This document shows positions 51,094 through 58,815 of a stretch of 64,000 nucleotides of DNA, piece after piece. Below the pieces are notes generated by a model that was not told the origin of the DNA, did not search any database, and saw only the letters and a list, made by a program, of their open reading frames with translations. The translations under genes were made by a program, and so were the position numbers. The first letter of the stretch is position 1; each line of letters begins with the position of its first letter. The stretch is from assembly GCA_036488875.1 (NCBI GenBank), contig DASXGW010000008.1, positions 1 to 64,000 of the forward strand, in the 5' to 3' direction. This DNA is from Candidatus Baltobacteraceae bacterium (GTDB lineage: Bacteria; Vulcanimicrobiota; Vulcanimicrobiia; Vulcanimicrobiales; Vulcanimicrobiaceae).

Positions 51094-53448
51094 CTATTTC
51101 ACTACTACGCTGCTGCTGCCCGCGCTAACGCTGCCGTCGTCGGAGATTGCGAGCACGGACAGCGTGTAACGGCCGCTCTGCGCCGGCATTTGCACGTCGA
51201 CCGAACCGTTGGTCGCCCGTGCGACGTTCCAGGATACCGCTTCGGTTTCGGCTTGCGCGAGCTCGACGACGGCCGGCGGCTCCGTGCGCCGAACAAAACC
51301 GAGCACCTGCGCGTGCTCGCCCGTCGAATCGACCCAGGGATGCCACGTGACCGCGGAGGGCGCGCTGCTCTGCGTCGTAGCGACGCCGATCTCCAGCAGC
51401 GACGGCGCCGAGTCGAAGAGCGCGCTTCCCGACGGCGTCCCGCGGCTAATGCGCACGATAACGGTACCGGCAGCGTGCGTTTGATCGCGAAGCGCGATGC
51501 TGGCCGCTTCGCCGGGAGCGAAATCGGTGCGGACGAGCGCGATTGGAACGTACTGCGGCCGTCCTGGCGCAACAAGCCCGAGCGCGACGCCGTTCCACGC
51601 GACCGCGCCGTCGCGCACGAACGCGGCACCGACGCGCAGCTGTCCGGTTGCGTCGACGGCGTGGAAGTGCGCGATCGCGTGACCGCCGTTGGTCGGCACG
51701 ACCGTCGCCTGAACGCCGAGCGCACTCTCGAGCGTGACGAGCGCGTCTCCTTGCGCGCCCGGTACGCTCGCGTCGACGGTAACCGCGTCGCCGCTGCGAT
51801 ACGCGGGTTTATCGAGCGCGATACGCACGTCGCCGCTGCCGCCGTCGATCGAACTGGTGGCGGCTTGCGTGACGACCTGAGCTTGCGCGGCGTCCATCGA
51901 TTTTCCGTCGTCGTCGACGATGGCGAAGATCAGATTTGTTCCGAGCGGGGGAGCCGTGAAGCTTCCGCGCGCGTGGCCGTCATCGTCGAGCGTCAGACTT
52001 TGCTGCGACGTGGAAGAGCCGTGAACGAGCTGAACGGTAACGGCGTGATTTGCCAGCGCCTTTCCGGTGGCGAGGTCATTGGCATACACGTCGAAGAAGA
52101 CCGGCGTCCCGAGCGTCGCTTCGTCGCGATCGAGTGCAACGCGCACGGCCGCTCGTCCCGTCGGAACGACGACGCGCGTATCGGCGGTCGCGCCGCCCGA
52201 TTCCACGCGCACGCCATAGGTGGATCCCAGTTCGTCGCTCGGATGCGCAATCGCGACGACGGCGTTTCCGTCATCCCCCGTTCGCACCGTTTGATCGAGC
52301 CACGTCGTGGTTCCCCACGGCGTCGTCTCGGGCGTATAACCCACGAAGACGTGCGGCGAGCGCACGACCGACACGTGCACCGGAACGCCGCCGCGCGAGG
52401 AATGAACGAGCAGCGGAACGTCGCGCGCCGGGTCGCAGCTCTCGCCGCATTGCGCCGAGACGTCGAGCGATAAACCGCTGGCATTGGCGTCGACGTGCAA
52501 GGTCGCGCCGCCCGTGCCGCCGCCGGCTTGCGCCAACACCGCGTAATCGCCGCTCGTCGCGCCGGACGGAATCGCGAACGTCGCCGAGAACGCTCCGGCG
52601 CTGTCGAGTGCGGCGTGCTGCTCGCCGACGAGCGACGCCCCTCGACGGACGGAAACGACGGCGTCGCCGCGCGTCGGATGCAAAACGTTACCGTCGCGGG
52701 TGCGCGCGAATCCGACGACGCGCACGCTCTCGCCGGCGTGAACGACCGCCGAATCGGTTCGCACGCCGACGATGGTCGAAGGCAGCGGCGCCTGCGGCAA
52801 CAAACTCAAGAACGCGTAGCTCGATCCCCACTGCGCGAGCGCGAACACCGGACGAGGCGAACGATTCCAGCGCACGATGCCGTGCGCGTCTGAGTACATC
52901 GTGACGAATCGATTGTTGACGACGAACGAAACCCGCATCCGCGAGATCGCGTGCCCGCTGCCGAGATCGGTACCGTACAGCATCAGCTCGCTCGGCGTTT
53001 CCTTCGATACCAATCCCACGCGCGACCGGTTGATCCACACCTGCTCGCCGACGTCGCCGCGTCGCGCCTCGACGATAAAGAAACCCTCGCGCGAGCCGAG
53101 CTGCACGTCGACTTCGTTCGATTGAAATTGATAGCCGCCCGGCGGCGCGAACGAAAACGATGCGACTTGACGCCGGCCGCGCGTCGAAATCGCGCGCGGA
53201 CGCGCGTTCGAGCCCGCGGTGAGCACGTCGGCCGGATCGACTTGGTACACCGCAAAGTTCACCGGCGCGCTCGAATAGGTGTCCAGTCTAACCGTCGTGG
53301 GCTTCCACGGGACGTTCGAATCGCCGGCAAAGAGCGCGAAGTACGCGTCGAGTCGGTGGAGATCGACGATCGCCCGCTCCGCATTGACCGGCGTTATGGA
53401 AAGGGCGAAAACGACGAGGATCGAGAGGAGAAAACGAACGAGCACCAT
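51094..53448 (-). CDS. Macroglobulin-like (MG2-type) multidomain secreted protein
   Basis: A 784-residue protein with a signal peptide (cleavage near VNA, residue 23) and a chain of beta-sandwich domains. Around residue 230 it has VGVRTDSAVVHAGESVRVVGFARTRDG, the MG2-like pattern of bacterial alpha-2-macroglobulins; a second repeat is ALDKPAYRSGDAVTVDASV near 545. The protein is about half the length of true alpha-2-macroglobulins and has no thioester CxEQ motif or obvious alpha-alpha barrel. A protease-trapping role is therefore not supported. It lies eight bases upstream of polA. Confidence 0.65.
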   Translation of the reverse strand: MVLVRFLLSILVVFALSITPVNAERAIVDLHRLDAYFALFAGDSNVPWKPTTVRLDTYSSAPVNFAVYQVDPADVLTAGSNARPRAISTRGRRQVASFSFAPPGGYQFQSNEVDVQLGSREGFFIVEARRGDVGEQVWINRSRVGLVSKETPSELMLYGTDLGSGHAISRMRVSFVVNNRFVTMYSDAHGIVRWNRSPRPVFALAQWGSSYAFLSLLPQAPLPSTIVGVRTDSAVVHAGESVRVVGFARTRDGNVLHPTRGDAVVSVRRGASLVGEQHAALDSAGAFSATFAIPSGATSGDYAVLAQAGGGTGGATLHVDANASGLSLDVSAQCGESCDPARDVPLLVHSSRGGVPVHVSVVRSPHVFVGYTPETTPWGTTTWLDQTVRTGDDGNAVVAIAHPSDELGSTYGVRVESGGATADTRVVVPTGRAAVRVALDRDEATLGTPVFFDVYANDLATGKALANHAVTVQLVHGSSTSQQSLTLDDDGHARGSFTAPPLGTNLIFAIVDDDGKSMDAAQAQVVTQAATSSIDGGSGDVRIALDKPAYRSGDAVTVDASVPGAQGDALVTLESALGVQATVVPTNGGHAIAHFHAVDATGQLRVGAAFVRDGAVAWNGVALGLVAPGRPQYVPIALVRTDFAPGEAASIALRDQTHAAGTVIVRISRGTPSGSALFDSAPSLLEIGVATTQSSAPSAVTWHPWVDSTGEHAQVLGFVRRTEPPAVVELAQAETEAVSWNVARATNGSVDVQMPAQSGRYTLSVLAISDDGSVSAGSSSVVVK

Positions 53449-53531
53449 GTTGCGCCTGTGGTCTTCGCCCTCGCCCTTCGGCGGCCCCGGCCGGGCAGGG
53501 CGGCGGCGCGAAGGCGCGTAAGGGCTCGGGC

Positions 53532-53702
53532 GTGGACGAGCAACCCGCCGACGACGGTCATCCCACTTCGACCCGTTGCCGCTTCTGCGGTTGCGAGGAC
53601 GATGCGCTCTCGGCCGACGCGATGCGCGAAAAGGAGCACATTCAAGTCGTCGTGGCCTGTGGGTCGTGCGGCCATCCGTTCGCCATCCTCTCCCGCAACT
53701 AA
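53532..53702 (+). CDS. Small zinc-ribbon protein
   Basis: A 56-residue protein starting at GTG, with CRFCGCEDD in the first half and VVACGSCGHPFAIL in the second: two CxxC pairs that fit a zinc ribbon. It resembles small single-domain zinc proteins of unknown function. It is divergent from the macroglobulin-like gene (83 bases between starts) and 18 bases upstream of the next secreted-protein gene. Confidence 0.6.
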   Translation: MDEQPADDGHPTSTRCRFCGCEDDALSADAMREKEHIQVVVACGSCGHPFAILSRN

Positions 53703-53720
53703 AGTAGAAAGAACACCTTG

Positions 53721-54248
53721 ATGAAGGTCAGTCACACCGTCGCGCTCTTCGTATTGCTCTTCGGGCTGCCGGCGTGGTCGAGCGCCGCAACGCCGCCGCC
53801 GGCCACGGGCGGCCTTCCCGGAATGCCGCAAATCAAGCTTCCGACGGTGCCGCTGCGTACCGAGTATCTCGTCGAAGTGAACAACAAAGGTCAAGTCGTC
53901 AAATCGAAGCCGTCGAAGCTCTCGAAGCTCGATACGTTCAACCTCATGACGTACGGCAATACGCTGCAGATGTGGATTCGCAAGCCCGACGATACGGCGA
54001 CGGTGGGACTCTTTCGCGTGACGTTTGACTACGATCCGAAGACGAGGAAAGTTGCTCGCAACATCGAGCTGGTGACACCCGGCGGAAACTGGGGCGAGGA
54101 ACCAGGCGCTGCAGCCGTCATGTACCAGGACGCCGTGAAGCAGCTCCAAGCGAAGATCAAGCAGGAGCAAGATCAAAACGCGTCGTTACCGTCGCTCAAC
54201 GAAATTCGCGGAAAATCGCCCGCGCCCACCGCGTCTCCGCCGCGCTAG
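53721..54248 (+). CDS. Secreted protein of unknown function
   Basis: A 175-residue protein with a signal peptide (MKVSHTVALFVLLFGLPAWSSA) and a lysine-rich body: EYLVEVNNKGQVVKSKPSKLSKLDTFNLMTYGNTLQMWIRKPDDTATVGLFRVTFDYDPKTRKV. The C-terminus has a short coiled-coil-like segment (YQDAVKQLQAKIKQEQDQ) and a Pro/Ser tail. I do not recognise a family. It ends four bases before the fumarylacetoacetate hydrolase gene. Confidence 0.65.
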   Translation: MKVSHTVALFVLLFGLPAWSSAATPPPATGGLPGMPQIKLPTVPLRTEYLVEVNNKGQVVKSKPSKLSKLDTFNLMTYGNTLQMWIRKPDDTATVGLFRVTFDYDPKTRKVARNIELVTPGGNWGEEPGAAAVMYQDAVKQLQAKIKQEQDQNASLPSLNEIRGKSPAPTASPPR

Positions 54249-54252
54249 CAGC

Positions 54253-55101
54253 GTGCGTTTCGTCACTTATCGCGGCGTCGACGGCAGCACGCGGCCCGGA
54301 GTCCTCGAGGGAGATGCGATACGAACGATCTCGACGCAGACGTTAGCGCAATACGTCGCGCTCGCGCCGCACGAGCGCATCGCCTGGCATTCTGCCGACG
54401 AGGTGATCCCGTTGTCGAGCGTTACGCTCGACGCGCCGATTCGTCCGGAGCGTAACGTATTCTGCGTCGGACGAAACTATTTGGAACACGCGAAGGAAGG
54501 CGCGCGCGCGTTGGGACGCGACCTCAAACTCCCCGACGTGCCGACGTTTTTCACCAAGGCGCCGACGGCCATCGCCGCGCCCGGGGCGACGCTGCACCTG
54601 CTCGCGAGCGTGTCGCCCGAGTACGATTTCGAAGCGGAGCTGGCGGTCGTCATCGGCGCGCGCTGCCGCGACGTCACCGAAGACGAAGCCTACGACGTCG
54701 TCTTCGGCTACACGGCGCTCAACGACGTCACGGCGCGCGACCTGCAGCGCACGCACGGCCAATGGTTCAAAGGCAAGAGCCTCGACGACGCGTGTCCGAT
54801 CGGCCCGTGGATCGTCTCTCCGGAGGAGCTCGGCGACCCGCACGCGCTCGAGATTCGATTTCGCCGCAACGGCGTCGAGAAGCAGCACAGCAATACCGGT
54901 CAGATGATCTTTCGCATTCCGCGCTTGATTGCCGAGCTGAGCAAAGGGATGACGCTGCTGCCGGGCGACGTCATCGCAACGGGCACGCCCGAAGGCGTGG
55001 GGTTCGCGCGAACGCCGCCCGAGTTTCTCGCCGACGGCGACGTGATGGAGGTCGATATCGAGAAGATCGGCGTCTTGCGCAACACGGTGGCGATCGCGTG
55101 A
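54253..55101 (+). CDS. Fumarylacetoacetate hydrolase family protein
   Basis: A 282-residue FAH-superfamily enzyme. It shows FCVGRNYLEHAKE near residues 74-86, PTFFTKAPTAIAAPGATLHL, the metal ligands in EYDFEAELAVVIG, YTALNDVTARDLQ, QWFKGKSLDDACPIGPWIV and GDVIATGTPEGVGFARTPPEFL. Members hydrolyse C-C bonds or decarboxylate acylpyruvates and related acids; the exact substrate cannot be assigned. GTG start. Confidence 0.88.
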   Translation: MRFVTYRGVDGSTRPGVLEGDAIRTISTQTLAQYVALAPHERIAWHSADEVIPLSSVTLDAPIRPERNVFCVGRNYLEHAKEGARALGRDLKLPDVPTFFTKAPTAIAAPGATLHLLASVSPEYDFEAELAVVIGARCRDVTEDEAYDVVFGYTALNDVTARDLQRTHGQWFKGKSLDDACPIGPWIVSPEELGDPHALEIRFRRNGVEKQHSNTGQMIFRIPRLIAELSKGMTLLPGDVIATGTPEGVGFARTPPEFLADGDVMEVDIEKIGVLRNTVAIA

Positions 55102-55102
55102 C

Positions 55103-55480
55103 GTGACGGTACTAACGCTGCTCTGCTACGTTCTCGCGCTCGGGCTCGTCGTCATCGGCGTGCTAGGGATCATCTTCCCCGAGGTGCTTTCGGGCTTGTA
55201 CGGCATGCGTGTGAGCGACGACTCGTCGCACGCGTACGTGCGCGCCACCGCGATTCGGGATATCGGGATCGGCGTCGCGCTGGCGATCGCCGTCTACGCG
55301 CACGTCCTTTTGCTCCTGATAACGCTGATCGCGATCGGGCTTGCCGTCTCGTTCGCGGATTTTACGATCGTCTTGCGCGCGCGCAAGGGGCGCGTCGGCG
55401 TTTCGCACGCCGGACATGCCGCCGGCGCAATCGCATTTATCGTCGCGCTCGGCATGGCGCTGTTCGCCATCGGACGCTAG
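55103..55480 (+). CDS. DUF4267 membrane protein
   Basis: A 125-residue protein with four hydrophobic segments and a central VSDDSSHAYVRATAIRDIGIGVALAIAVYAHV, the pattern of DUF4267. It starts at a GTG two bases after the previous stop, so co-transcribed. Function unknown. Confidence 0.7.
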   Translation: MTVLTLLCYVLALGLVVIGVLGIIFPEVLSGLYGMRVSDDSSHAYVRATAIRDIGIGVALAIAVYAHVLLLLITLIAIGLAVSFADFTIVLRARKGRVGVSHAGHAAGAIAFIVALGMALFAIGR

Positions 55481-55530
55481 CGCCGTAATCGTTCGTAGGA
55501 GTCCGTCGGCCGCAGGCCAATGCCAGGCCT

Positions 55531-56652
55531 ATGATTTTTGCGGTACCCCGCGAGGCCGCTTCTAAGGAGCGCAGGGTTGCGCTCGTGCCCGAAACGGTCT
55601 CGAAGTTCGTCAAGTCCGGTATTTCGGTTCGCGTGCAGCGCGGCGCCGGCACCGCCGCGGCCTTCCCCGACGATCTCTACACGGCGGCGGGGGCGACGAT
55701 CGTTGACGATCCGCGCCAACTCGTCGCCGAGGCCGACGCCGTACTCACCGTCGGCCGGCCGTCGCCCGAAACGCTGGGAGCGCTTCGGCCCGGCACCGTC
55801 GTCGTCGGATTTCTCAATCCGTTAGGCGACCCGGCGTATCTCGCGGATCTCGCGCGAGCCGGCGTCACGGCCCTAGCGATGGAAATGATCCCGCGCATCA
55901 CGCGCGCGCAATCGATGGACGCCCTTTCGTCGCAAAGTAATATCGCAGGTTATAAAGCGGTGCTGCTCGGGGCCGCCACGCTCCCGAAGTTTTTTCCGAT
56001 GCTCACGACCGCCGCGGGAACGATCCCGCCCGCCAAGGTGCTCGTGCTCGGAGCCGGCGTCGCGGGCTTACAGGCGATCGCGACCGCGCGGCGGCTCGGC
56101 GCCGTGGTCAGCGGTTACGACGTGCGTGCCGTCGTCAAAGAACAGGTGCAGTCACTCGGCGCGACGTTCCTGGAGTTCGATCTCGGCGGCGATGCCGAGG
56201 GCGCGGGAGGCTACGCTAAGGAGCTCACGCCCGAACAGCAGGAGCGCCAGCGCGCGTGGATGGTCGAACAGATCGGAGCGAACGACGTTGTGATCACGAC
56301 CGCGCTCGTTCCGGGCCGCAAGGCTCCCATACTCGTCAGCGAAGCGGCGGTTGCCGCGATGAAACCCGGAAGCGTGATCGTCGATATCGCGGCCGAAGCC
56401 GGCGGCAACTGCGCGCTGACCAAGGCCGACGAAATCGTGACCTCCGGCAACGGCGTGGCCATCGTCGGTACGACGAACCTTCCGTCGACGATGCCGTACC
56501 ACGCAAGCCAGCTCTACTCGCGCAATATCAACGCGCTATTGTCGCCGTGGATCAAAGACGGCGTACTGACGATCGACATGAACGACGACGTCGCCAAAGG
56601 CGCGTGCGTCGTTCACGCAGGCAACGCTCTGGTAGGAGGACCCGCATCGTAA
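55531..56652 (+). CDS. pntAA: NAD(P) transhydrogenase subunit alpha part 1
   Basis: A 373-residue NAD(H)-binding subunit (dI) of the proton-translocating Re/Si-specific transhydrogenase. It has AVPREAASKERRVALVPETV at the N-terminus, AMEMIPRITRAQSMDALSSQSNIAGYKAVL and the nucleotide loop VLVLGAGVAGLQAIATARRLGA. The gene is split from the membrane part, as in Rhodospirillum. Its TAA shares one base with the next ATG. Confidence 0.95.
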   Translation: MIFAVPREAASKERRVALVPETVSKFVKSGISVRVQRGAGTAAAFPDDLYTAAGATIVDDPRQLVAEADAVLTVGRPSPETLGALRPGTVVVGFLNPLGDPAYLADLARAGVTALAMEMIPRITRAQSMDALSSQSNIAGYKAVLLGAATLPKFFPMLTTAAGTIPPAKVLVLGAGVAGLQAIATARRLGAVVSGYDVRAVVKEQVQSLGATFLEFDLGGDAEGAGGYAKELTPEQQERQRAWMVEQIGANDVVITTALVPGRKAPILVSEAAVAAMKPGSVIVDIAAEAGGNCALTKADEIVTSGNGVAIVGTTNLPSTMPYHASQLYSRNINALLSPWIKDGVLTIDMNDDVAKGACVVHAGNALVGGPAS

Positions 56653-56963
56653 TGGATGCCGCACACTATCTCAACCTGTTGCTGGTACTCGTTCTGGCGA
56701 TCTTCGTCGGTTTCGAAGTCATCTCGAAAGTTCCGACGACCTTGCACACGCCGCTGATGTCGGCGACCAATGCGATTCACGGCATCGTCATCGTCGGCGC
56801 GATCGTCATCGTCGCGCAGCTCTTCGGCGGCTCGGCCCCCGGGGTAGTCATGATCGGGCTCGCGACTGCGGCCGTAACGTTGGGCGCGATCAACGTCTTC
56901 GGCGGATTCGCCGTTACCGAACGCATGCTGCAGATGTTCAAGGGTAAGGAGCGGACCAAGTGA
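56652..56963 (+). CDS. pntAB: NAD(P) transhydrogenase subunit alpha part 2
   Basis: A 103-residue membrane subunit with helices forming part of domain II: LLLVLVLAIFVGFEVISKVPTTLHTPLMSATNAIHGIVIVGAI, then GLATAAVTLGAINVFGGFAVTERMLQMF. The family signature SATNAIHGI is intact. The 3' end overlaps pntB by four bases (GTGA). Confidence 0.95.
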   Translation: MDAAHYLNLLLVLVLAIFVGFEVISKVPTTLHTPLMSATNAIHGIVIVGAIVIVAQLFGGSAPGVVMIGLATAAVTLGAINVFGGFAVTERMLQMFKGKERTK

Positions 56964-58363
56964 GCGCCACCGCGGTCGGCCTCTATCTCGGCGATCTCGT
57001 CGCCATCGCGCTCTTTATGTACGGCCTGCACGAACTGAACTCGCCGGCGACGGCGCGGCGGGGCAACCGCATTGCGATGATCGGCATGGTTATCGCGATC
57101 GTCGCCATCCTCATACAAACCGGCGCCGTCGGCTGGTGGGCGATTCTCATCGGTGTCGTCGTGGGCGGTGCCGTCGGCATCGTCGCAGCCTTCAAAGTCA
57201 AAATGACCGCGATGCCGCAGATGGTCGCGCTGTACAACGGCGCGGGCGGCGGCGCGGCGGCGCTCATTTCGATCGTCGAGTACTACGTGTCGCTCAACGG
57301 AACGGCGTCGCTCGACAACGTGATCGCAGTCTCGCTCGTTCTCTCGCTCATCATTGGGGCGGTCAGCTTCGCCGGCTCGATCATCGCGTTTCTCAAGCTT
57401 CAGGAGTTGATGACCGGGCGCCCGGTGACGTATCCGGGACAGCAGGTCGTCAACGCAATCATTCTTCTCGCGATTGTCGGGCTGGGCGTGTGGTTCGTCG
57501 TCACGCTGGGGATTTTGCCGCCGGGCGCGTTCCTTGGCCTCGTCGTCGCCGCGCTGCTGCTCGGCGTGCTCTTCGTGCTCCCGATCGGCGGGGCCGACAT
57601 GCCGGTCGTGATCTCGCTGCTCAACTCGTGTACCGGCGTGGCCGTCGCGATCGCGGGGTTCGAGATCAACTCGTTCCTGCTCATCGTGTGCGGTGCGCTC
57701 GTCGGCGCGAGCGGTACGATTCTCACGGTTGCGATGGGCAAAGCGATGAATCGTCCGCTGACCAACGTGCTTTTCGGCGCGTTCGGTTCGGCCGGCGGGA
57801 CCGAAGCGGTGACCGGCTCGGGTGGGCCGCAGCAGATTCGTCAAGCCAGTGCCGACGACGTCGCAATCATGCTGGCCTATGCCAACAAGGTCGTCTTCGT
57901 TCCGGGATACGGCATGGCGGTCGCGCAAGCGCAGCATAGCGTCAAAGCGCTAGCCGATCAGCTCGAAAAGCGCGGCGTCAAAGTGCTTTACGCGATCCAT
58001 CCGGTCGCCGGACGTATGCCGGGGCACATGAACGTTCTGCTCGCGGAAGCCAACGTGCCCTACAATCAGCTGCTCGACATGGAAGACGTCAATCCGGAGT
58101 TTTCGACGACCGACGTCGCGCTGGTCATCGGCGCTAACGACGTCACCAATCCGGCCGCGCGCAACGTCGCGAGTTCGCCGATTTACGGCATGCCGATCCT
58201 CGACGTCGACAAAGCCAACAACGTCGTCGTGCTCAAGCGCTCGATGCGCTCGGGGTTTGCGGGCATCGAAAATCCATTGTACGAGATGCCCAACTGCTCG
58301 ATGCTCTTCGGCGACGCGAAAGCGTCGGTCGAGGAACTCACTGCGGCGGTAAAAGCTACTTAG
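56960..58363 (+). CDS. pntB: NAD(P) transhydrogenase subunit beta
   Basis: A 467-residue subunit with nine or so membrane helices followed by the NADP-binding domain III. Visible motifs are SCTGVAVAIAGFEI in the membrane part, then VFVPGYGMAVAQAQHSVKALAD, YAIHPVAGRMPGHMNVLLAEA, LVIGANDVTNPAAR and GMPILDVDKANNVVVLKRSM. The complex couples proton entry to NADPH formation from NADH and NADP. GTG start. Confidence 0.96.
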   Translation: MSATAVGLYLGDLVAIALFMYGLHELNSPATARRGNRIAMIGMVIAIVAILIQTGAVGWWAILIGVVVGGAVGIVAAFKVKMTAMPQMVALYNGAGGGAAALISIVEYYVSLNGTASLDNVIAVSLVLSLIIGAVSFAGSIIAFLKLQELMTGRPVTYPGQQVVNAIILLAIVGLGVWFVVTLGILPPGAFLGLVVAALLLGVLFVLPIGGADMPVVISLLNSCTGVAVAIAGFEINSFLLIVCGALVGASGTILTVAMGKAMNRPLTNVLFGAFGSAGGTEAVTGSGGPQQIRQASADDVAIMLAYANKVVFVPGYGMAVAQAQHSVKALADQLEKRGVKVLYAIHPVAGRMPGHMNVLLAEANVPYNQLLDMEDVNPEFSTTDVALVIGANDVTNPAARNVASSPIYGMPILDVDKANNVVVLKRSMRSGFAGIENPLYEMPNCSMLFGDAKASVEELTAAVKAT

Positions 58364-58380
58364 AAACTCAAAAGCGCCGT

Positions 58381-58728
58381 CTAGAGCTTCTTCATGTCTT
58401 TGACGAGCGCAGAAGCGGTCGCGGCTGGAACGCCGATCGATTCGAGATAGCGCACGTTCTCCATCGATCCGCCCCCGGATCGTACGACGACCCACGAACC
58501 CTTTTGTTTGACGATCGCTTCGCCTTTGCCGCCGGGATCGCCGGTATCCCAGCGCGTGAGAATCCACACGCCTTCTTGCGACATCGGGCCGACGATAATC
58601 ACCGGAACGTGCATGCGTGCCTGCATCACCGAAACGATCGTCGCGTGCGTCGCCTCGGATGGGATTTTGGCAACGGCTAACCCCGTCGTGCCGATACACA
58701 ACGCGAGAATTGCGACAGCTTTCTTCAA
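58381..58728 (-). CDS. Secreted protein of unknown function
   Basis: A 115-residue protein with a signal peptide (MKKAVAILALCIGTTGLAVA). The mature part has a repeated WxL/WVV beta pattern (GVWILTRWDTGDPGGKGEAIVKQKGSWVVVRSGGG) and a helical end (YLESIGVPAATASALVKDMKKL). No family assigned. It converges on pntB. Confidence 0.65.
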   Translation of the reverse strand: MKKAVAILALCIGTTGLAVAKIPSEATHATIVSVMQARMHVPVIIVGPMSQEGVWILTRWDTGDPGGKGEAIVKQKGSWVVVRSGGGSMENVRYLESIGVPAATASALVKDMKKL

Positions 58729-58736
58729 TATACGCC

Positions 58737-58815
58737 TGCCCTTCGACTTCGTTTATCCTGAGCGTAGCACACGAAGTGTGCGAAGTCGAAGGGCTCAGGA
58801 TGACAGTATCAGGAT
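58737..58815. repeat. Dispersed inverted-repeat element, diverged copy
   Basis: This copy begins GCCCTTCGACTTCG, contains TATCCTGAGCGTAGC, and then the mirror CGAAGTCGAAGGGC followed by TCAGGATGACA and a second partial TCAGGATGACA. The outer arms can pair over 14 bases. The final half-copy supplies the last codons and TGA stop of the RND pump gene read on the minus strand. Confidence 0.75.
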
